Part shown: piece by piece, positions 43,581 through 55,264 of the stretch
Position numbering within the stretch: position 1 is the first letter of the stretch
How the letters are laid out: every line of letters starts with the position of its first letter
Origin: Atriophallophorus winterbourni
Lineage: Eukaryota > Platyhelminthes > Trematoda > Plagiorchiida > Microphallidae
NCBI GenBank assembly: GCA_013407085.1
Contig: JACCGJ010000676.1
Location: 1-64,000 of the forward strand
Reading direction: 5' to 3'
Length of the DNA: 64,000 nt
Translations under genes and position numbers: made by a program
Notes under the pieces: model-generated
Database searches by the model: none
Told to the model about the DNA's origin: nothing
Seen by the model: only the letters and a program-made list of their open reading frames with translations

Positions 43581-43870
43581 GAGTGCTGAGCCCTAGATTG
43601 TGAAGATCTCTACATAATCCACATTATTGGCCACAAATAGATTCGTCCCGGCGATTTCGACCGCCTCTGAATGTAGGCGTTCGCAATACGGTTTATTACC
43701 GCGTCTTAAATGATCGACCTTGTCCAAATCGATGCTGTGACCAGTGTCTGATGAATATTCTGTCAAGGCTGAATCAAGAAAACGGATTGATATTTCATCA
43801 TATCTCGGAGATGCCTTTTGATACGCATTAAGCTTACTTCGATCACAAATTTGACGGGGTCTTCAAATCG
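43581..43870 (-). mobile_element. Penelope-like GIY-YIG C-terminal fragment
   Basis: Minus strand reads RQICDRSKLNAYQKASPRYD, RFLDSALTEYSSDTGHSIDL, DKVDHLRRGNKPYCERLHSE, AVEIAG. The T-G-H-x-I-D-x-D-K-V-x-x-L-x-R-x...E-x-x-x-I pattern is the end of the Penelope GIY-YIG nuclease (compare VELDKVEWIGR at 34.6 kb). The catalytic N-terminal part is not recognisable. Confidence 0.6.
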
Positions 43871-44470
43871 TCCATGCAAAACATTAATTTCTCCACATAA
43901 TTTGTCGTCATTTTTCAGTAAATTCAATCGCGATCTGCTTCAAAATTCATCATGTTATCGTATTAACGAAGAATAATTTTTGACGCACACAGTTTAAAAC
44001 AATTACGCGATAAATAGTTTACAGCGGAAATTCTGAAATAAAAATGTTCGGCTACGGCATCCGGCAGAAACTGAATAATATTTTGAAGCCGGTTGGCAAG
44101 TCACCCTTCGCCGACGTCAAGGTATTTCTAGAATGCACTTACCTTGTATTTTATCGTCTAATATTTGTTCCTTATGATTGAAGTATGCTGAAATTTTACA
44201 CTCCGCTATTCGAAACGTTCACTGCGTAGCGGTGACGCTATATTTCAAGGAACCTGGATTCATTCTCCAATTGACAAAGAGTTGGTTTATGTTGAAGGTT
44301 TCTGTTGCTTTCGAATTGACCAGACTTGTCCTTTAGGAAATCCTGGTGACGGAGTTATAATTTATATTTGAAGCGACTGGTGTGTTGTATTTACTGGATT
44401 TCTATTTGGTACATGCAATTGTTAAATCTTTTGATCATGAATCCAACCGACTCGGATTGTTATCTCTCGC
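43871..44470. other. No gene recognised
   Basis: AT-rich, no domain. Confidence 0.4.
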
Positions 44471-44811
44471 TGTGTGTGAGCTAATTGCGTGAGAAGTTCT
44501 TCGTTACTGTCTGGACTGACTGCTGTGAATGTGCGAACTGTGATAACCATAAAGGCTCACGGAAACAAATCCATTTCAGCGAGCCAACAACGTTATTCGT
44601 TACCCCGAACTTCTATTCGTTCTGAACTTTATCTCAATGGATTCAATCAACCCAGTGTGTGGATTATTGTTTAGCCTCTTCGATATCGTTGAGAACCAGT
44701 AACTGACCGTTCTATCACAATCTTTTTACTCAACTCACATTTCCCTTAGATGAGTTATTTTGAACCTTCTATAATATTGTAGCTATCATTATTATTATTC
44801 GTAGCGACACA
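44471..44811 (+). repeat. Solo LTR of a Gypsy-type retrotransposon, plus orientation
   Basis: A 341-bp segment starting TGTGTGTGAGCTAATTGCGT and ending CGACACA. It matches the reverse complement of 53,946-54,282 along its length, with shared phrases GTCTGGACTGACT, GGATTCAATCAACCCA, CCTCTTCGATATCGT and CAATCTTTTTACTCAACTCA. Starts TG, ends CA, and is followed by a primer-binding-like site in both copies. No internal gag or pol adjoins either copy. Confidence 0.8.
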
Positions 44812-44814
44812 ATT

Positions 44815-44830
44815 TGGTGAGCCCGACACC
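44815..44830 (+). promoter_or_regulatory. Primer-binding-site-like sequence next to the solo LTR
   Basis: TGGTGAGCCCGACACC follows the LTR after a 3-base spacer. It resembles the complement of the tRNA-Trp 3' end (TGGTGACCCCGAC...), the primer reported for CsRn1, with differences. The inverted copy has TGGTAAGCCCGACTCC. Confidence 0.6.
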
Positions 44831-44869
44831 GATACGTGGTGTTCTTATAGCAAACAATTTTTGACGTTA

Positions 44870-46600
44870 GATTAGCATGATATATCTTGCCCAGTCGACG
44901 AGTGTAAACCCTCGTCATCTTTCCAATTTTCAATACCTTATTTTGATAAATACTTATGTCGCCCCTAATTGTCAATCTGACAATTTTCATGCATTCATTG
45001 ATAAACTCCATATTATGCTTACTGTTTTTCAAAATTCTTTGCTTCTACTTTGTTGGTGACCTCAATAATTACAATTTATCAATGTATTCTCTCTTGTCTC
45101 TAAAAATACTGTTCACTTCCCAACACGTTTTGAAGCCTGCCTGGATTTTGCTTTCACCAATGCATCCAAAATGTTTCATGCTCACAAGTTTGCTCTTGTT
45201 GGTAATTCGGATCACTGTGATATCAAACATTTCCCTAAAATTTATGGAGGTATTGGACACAAACACCTACTCCGCAACTATGACAGAAAGGTAACTACCA
45301 GAGCCTGCGCCATGACAATATTTTAGCCCCCAGAGACATGTTTAATACCTTATTTCGAACTTCTTCATGAACAGGATATGCCCAAATAATGTGATGTTGT
45401 AACATCCTATCTCAATTTTTGTTTTGACATTTGTTGTCCAAAAGAATCTATTTTTGTTCGTCCTCATCGTTTTACTCCCGCATACCTAAAGAGTTTACAG
45501 AGACTAAAAGAGAAATGCATTCAAATCTTGATCGAAGTGCTGTTGCGCAACTTTCATAGTCAATTAAGCTTGAAATTTGACGTCTCGGTTTGTATACGAA
45601 TACATTTCTTGGCATCAAAGGGACTCGTCACTTATGGCGTACACTTAATCAAATTTGTGGAAATGACAATGAGAAATCTCCTTTCCTTTTCCGACATTAA
45701 TTACTTTACCCTTTCCTGCCACAAATGGTTGAGAATGACAGTCAACAGAACTTCATTTTCCCCAATCTTTTTTTCAATCCATCATTCACCAACATACTTG
45801 AGGTCTTTTGTGCACTGTCGTCTGTCTCACGCACTGAGGCTGCAGGACCAGATAAACTCTCACAGCAATTGTATTAAAAGAATGCGCTGGTGTGCTTTTA
45901 AACCTCTTGCATCCATTTTCAATCGTTGCACGGAAAGAGTGTTTATGCCTGAATGTTGTAAATCTGACTGTTTAACCCCGATTTTTAAGAAAGATCCTGG
46001 TAAATATTGCCTGATCGCGTACTCGTCGCAGTTGCTTAAAGCACTTGAAAGCATTGTGTTACGACGGATGGCTTCCAGTTGTGAGGTGCATGATGCGTAT
46101 CAGTTAGCCTACCGTATGAATAGTTCAATAGTCGATGCTATCGCTTCGCTTATGGATCATATTTTACTATCACTGGACGTAAATCAAAAGCGGTACAACT
46201 TTGTTTCTGGATTATACCAATGCCAATGGTCATCCACACTTGGTTTATATTTGAATCGTCCCATAACTCTACGCATCCTCCGTAATTTTTACGGACTCCG
46301 GGAAAAGGATATTTTGTTGATCAGAAGAGGTATGAAGGTTATCTCAAAACGAAGGTGTGTTTCCATGGATTTACTTTGAGACACCTTTGTCGATCGTCAC
46401 TTCCGTGAATGCAACAATTTGATTATTCACATCCACTGAACAATACCCTTGTTGCCCGCAATTATTTTTCCTCAACCGAAGGCAATATTTTATTCCTTAT
46501 TCAATAACTAATAAATTCAGAAGCTCTTTTGTTCCTTACCTAGAACAATGCATGGTTAATCAATCGATGACTGTTTGAGAGTTGAAGACAATTTAATAAC
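44870..46600 (+). mobile_element. LINE-D: endonuclease and RT of a second LINE type, inactivated
   Basis: Plus strand endonuclease: SVNPRHLSNFQYLI, TYVAPNCQSDNFHAFIDKLH, then in another frame HFPTRFEACLDFAFTNASKM, FALVGNSDHCDIK (the conserved S-D-H) and GGIGHKHLLRNYDRKVTTRA. RT fingers in 45,528-46,379: PLASIFNRCTERVFMPECCK, CLTPIFKKDPGKYCLIAYSS, QLLKALESIVLRRMASSCEV, AYRMNSSIVDAIASLMDHIL. I-F-K-K-x-D...Y-R/C-x-I...L-L-K-x-x-E and R-S-T-V-D-A-I are RT hallmarks; the palm motif A is reduced (NFVSGLYQCQWSS) and motif C is not seen. Distinct from LINE-A and CR1 by sequence. Confidence 0.78.
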
Positions 46601-47899
46601 TGATGTTCAGATCTCCTCGTTGATTTTCTTATTTCATTTTCTAAGTTCATTCGCATGTCTGTCTAGGCTTGGGTTACTTGATAGTAATTTTAACCTCGTA
46701 CATTATTCGTTCTTCGACACTTTGCCTGGATCATGCTTGTGTGATTATACAAATATACATTTCACTTTTTATTAGCTTAAGGGAGAAATTAATTTAATTG
46801 CTGAAAATTCGTGTATACGAATAAAGTCATTTTCTCATTCTTGTGAAGTTCATTGCAAATTCGCTTTATATAAACACCATGGCAACCCTTAGATTTTATT
46901 CTGTAGATGCGATTTCTGATGATTGATTAAAGAGTTTTACTCTAGAGTGTACCAGGGTCTAATCAATACATTTTCATCATTTATGCATCGAAAATATGGA
47001 CGCCGTGTTCAAGAACCTGCTGATTGCTTCTGATTTACATTTAACATAAGGTATCCAAACTGTATTTCACCAATTTTCATCGTTTATGCCAACGAGTGTT
47101 TCGCCTTCATCAATTTGCGTTTTACAAAGCCTTTCGTTGGCTCGCTTTACGATGAGCCCGATCCGTTCTTCTTAATCGCTTCTTAGGTTTTCTGTATCAA
47201 AGGGATTCCAATAGACTTACGTTTTTATCTTCTCATCTACTTTTCGCACCAAGTAATAGAAAAATGGAGGATTTCTTGTCCAACATTCTACTTCCTAGGT
47301 AGCACGGTTCTTGGTCATGCTCCTAGACCTGACCATCAAACTTGGTCTGAGGAAGTTTCTGTGCCAGACGTTAAACGCTACCAGAAACTGATCTAAACGA
47401 TTTCATGCGAATTTATCTGAATTATGAACAAACGATCGTTCCCAAACATATTCCGATCAATTGAACACGTCTATCTTTCATAGGCAAATCACATAATCCC
47501 CGGAGCACCTTCATCAGCATGTCTGTGTAAGTTGTCGTGTTGATCTTATTTTTCGGTCACTTTCGTGCCGATCGGTTTTATTTAAGACCTCACAACGTTG
47601 AGCTCGTTTAATCACCATTGTCAAATTGCATATTGCGCAATACCGGCTGACGTTGCCTTGTTTTCGAAGCTTTTGTCACTCGATCGGTCATCATGCAATT
47701 CTCCGGTTTGCGATTCTTATCGTTGATCGTTGAGGCGCGTCCTGCTCTCGCAAACGTTTGTTTGGAACTATTCTCGAGTGAAATAGCACATTTGAAATAT
47801 GAAAATGTTTTAATTAGGAAGGAGAAGTTCATTTGAAAAGTTTAATCATTCACCAGTTGATATATGAGCTTCAAATTGTGGTGCATCTGAAAAATCAAA
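46601..47899. other. No gene recognised
   Basis: AT-rich. A 66-codon plus frame (46,575-46,775) may be residual LINE-D 3' region; a 74-codon minus frame (47,608-47,832) shows no domain. Confidence 0.4.
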
Positions 47900-48640
47900 T
47901 GTGATTGAAAAGCTTGTTTAACATCTTGAATGAAGCCAGTAACCTTGTTTCTCAGTCGTGTAAAGTTTGCACAAGAAAAGGTTGTATTCGTAGCCTTATG
48001 AACCTTTCATGCACTTGCCCTTTGTTTCATCCATCTTTCAATCCTGCTTCGTAATTTAACTTCATTATGTTGAGAAGCTTTCTTCAGAACGAGTATTGAA
48101 TGTTCGTCTGGTATAGATTTCAGGTGTTGTAAGAGTGTGTTCCATTGACTATCCGGTCGAAGTAATCCAGTTGTGCAAAACTAGTGCATTGTAAATCAAC
48201 ACACAGAGCCAGAGAGTTCACTCTTCTAACGCATTTTGTTGATTCTAGCGCTACAAACGTACCGAATTCTAGGACAGCATAATCGCTTCGTCCGATTGGC
48301 GTTTTACAGACAATATTCTCTGCAGCGGTAGAATCTGACGTAAGTATTAGGTTCTATGTAGACGGTCCCCTTTATCAATATTTGAGTCTCGTGCCGCGTT
48401 GTCATTTAGCGCATACCATCAATGACTTTATTGTTTTAGTCGGGAGTTGCTGTTGGATAACGATTGATCACTCTAATAGTGCCTTCATCACCCAATGTCA
48501 GAGTCAGTGAGCACCGAATTGTGTCGGGCATATCAAGGATCTTATCGTACATAACTAAGACTGCTTCAAGTAGATTGCTACTCCTCCTCCATCGCCCAAA
48601 ATACACAGGATTTATTGAGGCGCGTATGATTTAGCTAGCT
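47900..48640 (-). mobile_element. CR1-B endonuclease fragment
   Basis: Collinear with 57,890-58,790 at the nucleotide level, for example CCAGTTGTGCAAAACTAGTG versus CCAGTTGTGCGAAAGTAGTG, and TTCGTCCGATTGGCG versus TTCGTCCAATTGACG. Minus-strand translation near 48,600 gives a G-D-G-G-G-V-A-I-Y-L-K-Q-S segment, the CR1 endonuclease phrase. Heavily mutated. Confidence 0.75.
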
Positions 48641-49499
48641 CATTTCATACTCAACTTGGTTCTAGCAACTCATGTTTTTTTCTTAGAATGTATAAGTTAT
48701 GGCTTTTACTTATGTTCAATCACTGTCATGCGGAAGAGTTGTGAGATGGTTGCATTACTCAACAATTTTAATCTATTTCTCGGCGCATAAACAGAAAAAA
48801 TCAATATAAATCACTTTTTTTAGGATGATTAGAAGGAAAACAATGTCTGATTATTGTTAAGCTCGGCATCTAAAGCTGCATCTGGCATGCACGCAAACAC
48901 TACGATCTCATTCGGTGCGTACCTCATGCCACATACTGAACAGCCAACCAGTTAGATGGTATTGATTCGCAACCTTCTATATTCATTGGTTGCTTCACAT
49001 GAAGAAACCGATGACAAAGCTTACTGTAAGTACGCTGATTCAACGGAGCACGATAACAGTTTTAATAGTTAGGGTACATTGCTGTGAAAGTTAAATGACT
49101 CCACGATAATTATAGCGATTTGCTTCTTAATTTGGATACACTGGCTAGCAGACGGGTTCCATAGAACATAATTCGCACTTATAAAATAATGAAAATAAAG
49201 GTGCATTCTCAGAGGCATCTATTTCGCCTCCGGTCAAGCCATACCACACGCACTCACGCACTGGCATTCTCACCGAAACTGCCGTCGGTTCTTCCATTCG
49301 GTGCACGTTCGTTTCTCATGAAACTAGTAAAAGGATTTTCAGGAACAAACTGGATATATTTAAGCCTAGTAATTCCGTTTATATAACTTAGTTGAGCAAC
49401 TTCACACGACACATATCCCAACGAATATTTTCCAATCACACCGAGACAATACATGACATTTTTTTAACTACCAAAACTGTCGATTTTCCTAGTGCTTCA
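48641..49499. other. No gene recognised
   Basis: No domain or repeat recognised apart from short AT-rich tracts. Confidence 0.4.
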
Positions 49500-49602
49500 A
49501 TTTTAATATATGCATTTATTGTCCTTACACGAATATCCTATAGTGTTGTAACGCTACAAGCTTTTTGAACAATAAATTCTTGAATCTTGAATTTGCAAGG
49601 CC
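49500..49602 (+). mobile_element. CR1-like 3' tail
   Basis: GAACAATAAATTCTTGAATC followed by TTGAATTTG: a polyadenylation-like AATAAA and a short TCTTGAA tandem tail of the type ending CR1-like LINEs. The same tail motif appears at 18,405-18,430 (minus) and as its complement at 52,455 and 55,195. Confidence 0.5.
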
Positions 49603-50704
49603 ATACCCTTAAGAAACTTGGTTTTGACCTAAAACAGACGAAAACGGTGGATAACTTGAATGTTTAAACGTGGTCATCATGTTATCTACCTTTAAGGCTC
49701 ACTGAATATTATCTGGCTGTTTAGAAAAGATAAGCGTCAAGAACAATAAACGGGAAGCAAAATATAACGGCAGTATGTATTTGGTCTTTTTCATATATTT
49801 GTTCGTTCACTCCTTCGTTAAACTATCAACAGTCATTAGCGTTCATTATAGCCAGAATAATAGAGGATTTGTGGTTTCCTTGGAATGATATTCTCAAACG
49901 AGTCGCTTCAAAAATCACTTTCTACCAATATCGAAAAGGCTTAAAGCCATTTTATCGTATAATAACTATTTTTTCTAAACGAATCGGAGAGATCAATTAC
50001 AAGTTATTAATTGCTCAAACCCTTCACTTCAGCAAAATCATGAACTAATTCTTTTCAATGTATGGGAATGATCGATCATTCAAATCATCCACGGTTAATA
50101 AACTTGTTTTCATTTCGTACTTAGACTCCCAAAAACCTGATTTTGATGCGTTAAATTTCACCACGCATCATCAAAAGTAGTTTGGCTATAGGCCTACTCA
50201 ATTATTTCACGAATAATCGCCATCGTAATCTTATCAACATCGAAAGAATCACCTAGCATTTATCAATTAATCCGAATCTTAACCTTGGTATCGATGGCTT
50301 AATCATTTGAGCCACTGAAACAAATCCCAAAGTCAATCACGTCTCGTTCCGCTATTCTGCATTTTTTATCAAAGAGATTTATGCTTGAATAATGTGCAAC
50401 ACTGGGAAAGACAGCATTTTTTACTGGAATGAACAAATGGACGCCAATGAATTGATTCGAAAGAATTCAAACTGATGAGGCGAAAACGAACAAGAATTGC
50501 GCTATTTAGATTTGCGATATTTTCATGTCAAACTTCACAAATTCAATCCAGATTTTGCGGCCAAAAGGTATTTAAGATGTTAAATGGTCTAGAAAAATTC
50601 ATTGGTGATCAATGTTCACAAATTCTCCATGTCATATAACCAAAATTTCTATTGATTGATTAAAGCACATCAAAATATTATTCTGGTTGGTATCATTATA
50701 CTAA
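49603..50704. other. No gene recognised
   Basis: AT-rich, nothing supportable. Confidence 0.45.
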
Positions 50705-51370
50705 ATCCTACGGAGTCGGAGCATACATTCGTAGAAGCGAAATGGTGCGCTGAGATGTACGCCAGGGAAGTTCAATATGATGAATTAGCTTTTGGCCACG
50801 CATAAAGTGCTCCCTCTCCACGGCACTACCGGAACTAACGGAACATGTATCTTGATACGTTTGGACAACGATGCCGTCGCAGGAGTTGGCAATACGAAGT
50901 TGATCACAACTCCGGACTGCCTAACAGGAATCCGGCTCCGGATTCTTTCTCGAGGTTGACTCCTGAAGCTTTTTCCATGATCATATGTAGGCATAATGCA
51001 GTGAAGGTTTGAGATAAAAGTTTTATTTCCCCTAGTTAGACCACTTTGATGGACTTACGAGATCACTTGCCCGAAACATGCTGGTATTGAGGCGCCAGTC
51101 ATCCATCTTCGCTCTTTCTTCTGTCAGTAGAAACAGTTTCGCCGGGTCACACAGGACTAAGCGTGCAGGCCAGGAGCTGGACTTGTTTGTCACAGGCTAT
51201 TTGAGACGAGCAACATTGGAGCATTTTTGGAATTAGGAGCTTATCCTTATAGCCGCCGTGGCTGTAACGACCTCGGAACTGTTCATGGTACGAGTGATGG
51301 GAAAATCTTAGGATCCACAATGTCTCATGTAAGTGATCCCAGTTTCTTTGGGACGAAGCAACATGTCTTC
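50705..51370 (-). mobile_element. LINE-A 5' leader-only copy
   Basis: Parallel to 32,270-32,885: shared phrases include GTGCTCCCTCTCCACGGCAC, ACGATGCCGTCGCAGGAG, TCGAGGTTGACTCCTGAAGC, TTTCGCCGGGTCACACAGGA and GAGCATTTTTGGAATT. No endonuclease or RT follows on the downstream (lower) side, so this is a 5' piece, unusual for a LINE where 3' pieces dominate. Confidence 0.8.
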
Positions 51371-51869
51371 TGAGCACTTTTGAAAATCATCAATTCTGTT
51401 TTCAAAGTGATTTCGAAGTTGTCGTGCGATGAAATGTCCGAGAATCGAGAAGCCATTTGCCTATTAACCTCAATGCGTTAGGAGGATTTCTGACACATTG
51501 AGACAAGATTGGTAATATTACCAAAGTTTTAATCATAACTGGCGATACAAGTAGAATTTCAAAATTAAGAAGTGTTTGCCAGTCTTTTTATGATTACTTT
51601 TTATTAGAAACTCATTATTTTTCTATCACAAACAATTAAAATCAAGGTTGTATCTTGATTATAAATGTTTGCAGATTGTTCGATGATTTACCGGTCTAGG
51701 GGAATGGAGTAGCTTGTGATTTAGAAAATAAAGGATGCTTTATACATTGAACCTAGTTTCTCTGACATGAACGTGCCAGAAGTAAAATATTCACGGTTTT
51801 CAGGACGACACTTTACACTGTGCATCCAAAAGGAGTGGACACGAGCAAGCTTCTGAATTGCAGCTGTTA
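51371..51869. other. No gene recognised
   Basis: Nothing supportable. Confidence 0.4.
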
Positions 51870-52335
51870 AAATGAACTGAGCCCTTCACACCAGAGAGAA
51901 AGAAAAGACGAATGGCGTAGTGAAATGCTTTCGTTACATCAATGAAATCTGCTTTTAATGGCACAGGCTGTTATCATACCTATTTTGAGATTGTCTTCGG
52001 GATAAGTTCATGGCTAAGATTGATGTTTTCCTGCGAAAGCCACGTTGAGGTTAAGAGTAAACTCTATCGGTCAATTTTTATAGTCGCACATGTGAAAAAT
52101 TATCGGATAATTTGTCGACAACGCATGGATTAATGATTTTTGGGTGATCGTTGCGGTCGCATCTATAACCTCTATTCTAAAACAGTTTGATTATTTTGGC
52201 GCCTGACATCTCTTGTCAGACATACTCTTACTGCCAACACTCATCCTTTCATTAGCAGCTCGCCTAGCAATACACTACACCGTATTTCTAGCTGTTCTAG
52301 GACGTCTCGCGTTTTTGATTTCTAGGCATTCATTT
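51870..52335 (-). mobile_element. LINE-A RT fragment, strongly decayed
   Basis: Follows 29,905-30,320 in order: AAATGAACTGAGCCCTTCAC, AAATGCTTTCGTTACATCAA, GAAAGCCACGTTGAGGTTAA, AGTAAACTCTATCGGTCAA, CGCCTGACATCTCTTGTCAG. Contains stops in all frames. Confidence 0.7.
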
Positions 52336-52439
52336 GAAATTCAATAGCGCAGATTATTACTTGTCCAGTAGAGTTTTCATCAAATAAACTTTGGCTTCAA
52401 ACCAATCGCTTATGCGTACTTTTTGTGAACACAAGTGTT

Positions 52440-53560
52440 TAAAGCGACTTCAAGATTCAAGATTTAAGGCTTTGACAATAATAAAGCTTTCGGAAGAGTC
52501 GATCAAAATTTACTCTTGAACAAGCTACAGAAACACGGTATTATTAGAAAATTATAAAAATGAATTCATGATTACCTTAGCAACAGTAAATCATAGTTCG
52601 TATGGATGGCTTATTATCAAATCAAATCGATGTCTCTAGCATTGTTTTGTCAGGATCGGTGTTTGGATCAATATTATACCTGATCTACACTAACGATTTA
52701 CCAATAACAAACGACAGTATTCTTCTGTTCGCTGAGGAAATAATATGGAGACGAATCAGCAATTCCAATGCATAAATTTTGCTACAAAGCGACCTGATGG
52801 CTTTGTACGACTGGTCATCAGAAAATAAACTTCCTTTGAATATGCAGAAGACTAATATCATGCAGATCGGTCGCGATTCTGTTTCTTCCATACCCATAAA
52901 AGCTCGGTAACCAAACCGTGTATTACACAGTGGAACCAAAGTACCTAGCTGTCGAAATTTGAGATTGTTTTAAAAATGGTCTACAATGCATAGTCGTTTG
53001 CAAACGCGCGTCTCGTCTGCTATGTATGATACGGCCGATATTTGGACGTTTGTCCACGGGTTATTTTCTTCTCATCATTAACACTTATATACACCCGGTT
53101 CAAGACTATGCTACCAAAGCCTGTACACAATGGCTCTAGAAAGATATTTTACTTATGGACCGCTTATATCACCGAGCTTCTAAGCTTATCAATGGTTCTT
53201 GAAAACACCATACGTCGAGCGACTTCGACGAGTAGATCTGACGACATTCGCACGAAGGTGAATGCGAGGAGATCTTATACTTGCATACAAAATCCTTACT
53301 ACATTTTCCCATCCCCAGGATAAATTATTCGACCTTCGAACCTCAAGCCGATCAGTAATCATGGTTGCAAGTTAGAAATACCACACACCAAACGGAACAG
53401 CCGTAGGTATTTTTATTTGGTGCGTGTCTTTTTTTTGGATTTCATTAACTGATGATTTGGCAAAGTCAAAGAGTTTAGCTAATTCCAAATCGAAGCTTGA
53501 TGAATACATGAGAGCTAATCCCAATTTTGCCCGCAACTTTTAATAAACTATCCCAGTCAT
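52440..53560 (+). mobile_element. CR1-B RT and C-terminus, decayed
   Basis: Plus strand gives FDNNKAFGRVDQNLLLNKLQ (decayed motif A), TVFFCSLRK (motif C FADD lost), QSVAILFLPYP, LLCMIRPIFGRLSTGYFLLI, INTYIHPVQDYATKACTQWL, MDRLYHRASKLINGS and a C-terminal part to about 53,540. The order parallels the minus-strand CR1-B at 56.2-58.9 kb. Stops in nearly every block. Confidence 0.78.
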
Positions 53561-53599
53561 TGGTTGTATTGATTATATAAACAATCTCTGCAGCTGTGC

Positions 53600-53924
53600 T
53601 CCTGGCGGTAAACATACAAGGTTGATTGGCGGCATTCGCACGTTATCGGCGTGATGTAATTTTAACACCCGATATCAGTATCTGCAGCTCTTCCATCTTG
53701 AAGCTGACGTTTGATCGGTGCCTAAAAAGTGAGCATTTAAAAGCAAGTTGTTTTCAACTCCTAGATTCAATGCCAATGGAATTCATATATTCGTTTTTGC
53801 GTTCGTATTCCAGTAGCAACCGCGGTCTGCTGATAGGCAACTTCCTGGTTTTAACTCACGATAAGTTACATCATTCTACCATTTTGCGTTTGGAACATAT
53901 GACCTAGCCAGCGTAGGTAGTGGA
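53600..53924 (-). mobile_element. Possible RTE-like C-terminal scrap
   Basis: Minus strand starts CTACGCTGGCTAGGTCATAT, translating LRWLGHMFQTQNGRMM, the W-L-G-H-x-x-R-M-like phrase at the end of RTE-type RTs, directly adjoining the inverted LTR. The remainder lacks recognisable blocks. Confidence 0.3.
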
Positions 53925-54282
53925 GTGGAGTCGGGCTTACCAAATTGCGGCAGTAAGAATAATAATGATAGCTACAATATTATAGAAGACTCGAAATTAC
54001 TTAATTAAGTCAAATGTGAGTTGAGTAAAAAGATTGTGATACAAAGGTCAGTTACTGGTTCTGCACGATATCGAAGAGGCCGAACAATAATGCACAAATT
54101 GGGTTGATTGAATCCGTTGAGATATAGTTCATCAAGGATAGAAGTTCGGCTAACAAATAAAGTTATTGGCTCGCTAAAAAGGATTTATTTCCGTGAGCGT
54201 TAATGATCTTCACCGTTCACACATTCACGGAAGTCAGTCCAGACAGTTACGAACAAGTTCTCACGCAATCAGTTCAGTCACA
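53925..54282 (-). repeat. Solo LTR, inverted copy, with primer-binding-like site
   Basis: Minus-strand LTR from 54,282 (TGTGACTGAACTGATTGCGT) to 53,946 (…GCCGCA), then a 3-base spacer and TGGTAAGCCCGACTCC (53,942-53,927). Matches the plus copy at 44,471-44,811 throughout. No gag or pol follows. Confidence 0.8.
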
Positions 54283-54329
54283 GCGAGAGAGAAATAGAGT
54301 AGATATGAATTTCTAAAACTGTTGATCGG

Positions 54330-54870
54330 CAAATGGCAAAATGGACTGAGTCTTTCATGTCAGAGTGGGAAGAAATAACGATTTCGAACAGTCCTGGAGG
54401 GCAGCAATTTGAAAAACCCTGTGCACTAAGGTTGTCAAATGTCTCCGTTAGATTATTAAAAACAGCGTATAATGGCATACGCCGTTGGCGACAATCTATA
54501 GTTAATTGAAATCAGGAACTCGACCTTGTGATACAAAGACTTTTACAAAAAAATCTTAAATCTATTGACATTGACTCTCGAGTTAGGAAGAACTTGCCCT
54601 TGAACACTCATTTTGGATGCACTGTGTGGAGCATCATGTCCAAGATAGTATAGAACAAATACAGCTCTCGACTGATGAACGCAGATCACGCTGCTGGCGC
54701 GCAACTAACGCCGGTCGACCGAGTATGTTCATCGTTGCGAGAGGGATTGTCACTCCTTGAATCGAACTGCTCAGTTATTCTGAAAGCTGCTTAGCATGAA
54801 ACCATGATGCGCTTTTGATGTATATCCATGATCGACATCGACCGAAGGAGGTCAACACACATTTCGATCA
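54330..54870. mobile_element. LINE-A, 5' segment inverted against 3' segment
   Basis: 54,330-54,515 is minus-strand RT (MPLYAVFNNLTETFDNL, equivalent to MPLYAVFIDLTKAFDYV). 54,520-54,870 is plus-strand C-terminus and 3' end (LQKNLKSIDIDSRVRKNLPL; GAACGCAGATCACGCTGCTG; end CCATGATCGACATCGACCGA near 54,845). The RT segment lies upstream of the C-terminus in the intact element, so the arrangement is a 3' part in sense with its 5' part flipped, the pattern left by twin priming during LINE insertion. Both parts are mutated. Confidence 0.7.
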
Positions 54871-55264
54871 ATCACGATATCTTTAAAATGCCAAGCAAAA
54901 TTGTGATTCATCACTACCAACCGCACCTTATTGTTTCTTCTCCTATGATGTACTTCCTGAATTTATTGTAGTGTGTCAAATAATATGAATTATATGATAT
55001 CTTAACGCTGAATTTTGAACATATTTTGTCATGTTGGACCGCAGTTTGGTTCACTCAAATCCAGTGCAATAAAAACAATTCCATTACAAATGCAGTTCAA
55101 TTGGAAAAAATCAGCTTTCTTTGGTCTTAGAAGTATTGTCTATGATTCGCTTCAATAAAATTTCACATTACCGTATTGATCTGCTCCATTGAATCAAGAT
55201 TCAATATTCAAGATTTATGGATGAAAAAGCAATCAACTTTACAATAACCATAGAGTCGAACTAT
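54871..55264. other. No gene recognised
   Basis: A CR1-tail-like phrase (AATCAAGATTCAATATTCAA, 55,193) is the only notable sequence. Confidence 0.4.

Noticed and set aside
45528..46379. Longest complete frame in the window (283 codons) as a host gene
   Set aside because: It contains RT finger motifs (LTPIFKK, LLKALESIVLRR) and follows an endonuclease; it is a LINE frame with shifted N-terminal part.
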